64,000 nt of DNA from Psychromonas aquimarina ATCC BAA-1526 (GTDB lineage: Bacteria > Pseudomonadota > Gammaproteobacteria > Enterobacterales > Psychromonadaceae): contig NZ_AUAM01000016.1 in assembly GCF_000428725.1 (NCBI RefSeq), positions 1-64,000 of the forward strand, given 5' to 3'. The notes under the pieces were generated by a model that was not told where the DNA came from, made no database searches, and saw nothing but the letters and a program-made list of their open reading frames with translations. This document shows, one piece after another, positions 62,571-64,000 of this stretch (position 1 is the stretch's first letter; every line of letters starts with the position of its first letter). The translations under genes and the position numbers were made by a program.

Positions 62571-63485
62571 TTAACTTTCATTATTTTCTATGATGACTTT
62601 CTTTATAGCGTGTTCTAACCATTTCGTGAGCGGGTCACTACAATAGCGGTTAGCGTAAAATAGACCGATATCTCCTTTGGGCTGAATAACCTCTTCTGCA
62701 AAAGGAATCACCGCGTAGCGGCTGTCAAGCTGCTCAGCAGCGCGCCTGGCACTAAACAGAATCAAGTCAGACTCAAGTAAAATACGTAAGATAATACTTA
62801 GGTGACGGCTGCGAATTTGAACATTTAAATCTACCCCGTGTTTTTGCAGTTCGGCTTCGGCTTTCGGGGCTTCGTCATTCCAGTCTTTCATAATATGGAC
62901 AGCGCTTGAATACTGCCTTATATGCTCTAGAGTAATGAACTTTTCTTGACTTAGCGGGTGCGTTTTGCTGCAGACTAGTACAAAACTATCTTCTCCAATT
63001 CGCCGTTGGATGAAACTTTTAGGTAATTCCAGCGGGAAGTAATTTAGCCCAAGTCTCACATCTCCTTTTAATAGCTGCTCTGGTGTCGAGTTGCCCCAGT
63101 CATCAATGGTTAACATAATTGACGGTGCTGTGGTTGATAAATAGTGTAGAAAAGGGGGGACAACCCATTCTGCGATGGAGGCATTCATGGCAATGGTGAT
63201 TTTTTCTCTGCACAGCAGAGGGTCGAATGTTTCGCGATTAAACAAACCAGATAACTGCTCCATCATTGCAGGAAGCTCTGCTGCCAGCTCTTCTCCTCTC
63301 ACAGTAAGTTCGAGCTGCTGCCCTTTTCTTACCAGCAGTTCATCACTCATTAACTCTCTTAGTTTAATTAACGAACGACTGACGGCGGATTGACTTGTAT
63401 TTAGTTTATCTGCTGCAATCGTTGTACTTTTTTCCTTAAGTAAAACCCTTAAAGTAAACAGTAAGTTTAAATCGACTTTATTCAT
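62571..63485 (-). CDS. LysR-family regulator (C)
   Basis: This 304-residue protein starts at the ATG at 63485 (MNKVDLNLLFTLRVLL). Helix-turn-helix: TTIAADKLNTSQSAVSRSLI. It is of the same subfamily as regulator A at 34897 (shared LNYFPLE, QRRIGED and DWNDE). The DUF1214 gene end lies 165 bases upstream on the same strand. Target unknown. Confidence 0.9.
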   Translation of the reverse strand: MNKVDLNLLFTLRVLLKEKSTTIAADKLNTSQSAVSRSLIKLRELMSDELLVRKGQQLELTVRGEELAAELPAMMEQLSGLFNRETFDPLLCREKITIAMNASIAEWVVPPFLHYLSTTAPSIMLTIDDWGNSTPEQLLKGDVRLGLNYFPLELPKSFIQRRIGEDSFVLVCSKTHPLSQEKFITLEHIRQYSSAVHIMKDWNDEAPKAEAELQKHGVDLNVQIRSRHLSIILRILLESDLILFSARRAAEQLDSRYAVIPFAEEVIQPKGDIGLFYANRYCSDPLTKWLEHAIKKVIIENNES

Positions 63486-63650
63486 ATCATCGCCATTGTT
63501 TAAATCATAGTGCAAGTTAGGGGGAGTATATCTCAGTTGCAGATTTTCGACCTTAACTATCCTAAACAGATTATTATTAGCGACAAAAAAGCAGCCATGA
63601 GCAAGTCTGCTTACGGCTGCCGAATTAGTTAAATAGTAAGCTGGTCTAGT

Positions 63651-64000
63651 TTACTTTTTCTCTATTTTTTGGAACTTAGGTGCTTGCCAGATATCGTTGC
63701 GAACATCTGAACCTGGTGTGTACATTCTTAGAATTGCGTACCAGTCATGATTTGGGATAGGTAAAAAGTTAGGATCGCTCTCTTTTCCTTTGGTGTTTGA
63801 GCTCATGTTTATAGTATAGGAGCCGTCAGCATTTGCTTTTAAGGTGCGGTCACCTCTTGAGTGACGGTTTAACTCGTTGTATTCCATCAGGCGTGTTTTG
63901 TTACTATAGGCAGTATAAGACCAGAAGCTGTCAACATCCGGCGCCTGGAATGTGATGCTATAGTCATATTTACTTCCGTCAAGCTTTTCACCCTCAGCAT
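63651..64000 (-). CDS. DUF1254/DUF1214-type protein, C-terminal part, cut by window edge
   Basis: The frame is open to the right edge. The visible 116 residues contain the DUF1214 C-terminal pattern: FWSYTAYSNKTRLMEYNEL, then PNHDWYAILRMYTPGSDV and a closing W-x-APKFQKI. Proteins of this class are often exported and have a DUF1254 domain before DUF1214; the N-terminus is outside the window. Function unknown. Confidence 0.8.
   Translation of the reverse strand, partial: AEGEKLDGSKYDYSITFQAPDVDSFWSYTAYSNKTRLMEYNELNRHSRGDRTLKANADGSYTINMSSNTKGKESDPNFLPIPNHDWYAILRMYTPGSDVRNDIWQAPKFQKIEKK

Noticed and set aside
1-64000. CRISPR arrays, rRNA and tRNA genes
   Set aside because: No regularly spaced direct repeats and no cloverleaf or rRNA-like sequence was noticed on reading; a covariance search was not possible.

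Overview
The window reads as chromosomal DNA of a marine, facultatively anaerobic gammaproteobacterium of the Vibrionales/Alteromonadales type; something close to Psychromonas is my guess from gene style only. The main reasons are a complete uhpABCT system, dgt, a KdgM-type porin, FadL, many PTS proteins, and lipoprotein signals that fit enterobacterial Lol rules. I found no rRNA or tRNA gene and no CRISPR array.

Left edge (1-3.2 kb): the tail of an IS66-like transposase with its terminal repeat, then five minus-strand accessory genes (two small membrane proteins, a CPBP protease, a DUF2059 protein, and a membrane protein broken by a frameshift). 3.5-5.8 kb: gph and an FAD oxidoreductase.

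8.3-22.6 kb is the core of the window. It holds a PTS operon (IIB plus a fused HPr-EI-IIA), a GH18 endoglycosidase-like lipoprotein and five GH92 alpha-mannosidase lipoproteins. The likely substrate is high-mannose N-glycan or yeast-type mannan. The five mannosidases carry two kinds of lipoprotein sorting signal (C-N or C-D-D), which predicts placement on two different membranes.

22.6-34.1 kb is a module bounded on both sides by repeats and transposon debris. On the minus strand it carries a D-amino-acid deaminase-like PLP enzyme, a GH20 hexosaminidase and a KdgM-type porin. Divergently it carries an RpiR regulator, a D-aminoacylase, RidA and a sodium/solute symporter. It looks like a catabolic unit for an N-acetylhexosamine and D-amino-acid containing material, possibly peptidoglycan fragments.

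34.1-39.4 kb: an outer-membrane protein divergent from two LysR regulators, then a FadL / DUF3302-like / HlyD operon.

39.8-54.1 kb is a second sugar region: two paralogous AraC regulators, fructose-type IIC and IIB, uhpC-uhpB-uhpA, uhpT, manA, a fructose-type IIABC, another IIB, and an unusual protein in which an HPr-like domain without its histidine is fused to IIA. Similar operator-like sequences lie at equivalent positions upstream of three PTS operons (8.7, 42.5 and 51.8 kb), and an inverted repeat is shared by uhpT and manA. Together with the mannosidases this suggests one mannose circuit: polymer cleavage outside, entry as mannose through the PTS or as mannose-6-phosphate through UhpT, then ManA to fructose-6-phosphate.

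54.2-64 kb is mixed: a DUF2975/Xre pair, a DUF2799 lipoprotein, a large putative gluzincin-propeller-barrel protein, a small secreted protein, a dicarboxylate-type symporter flanked by dgt and a decayed second copy of the dgt 3' end, a LysR regulator, and a DUF1214 protein cut by the window edge.
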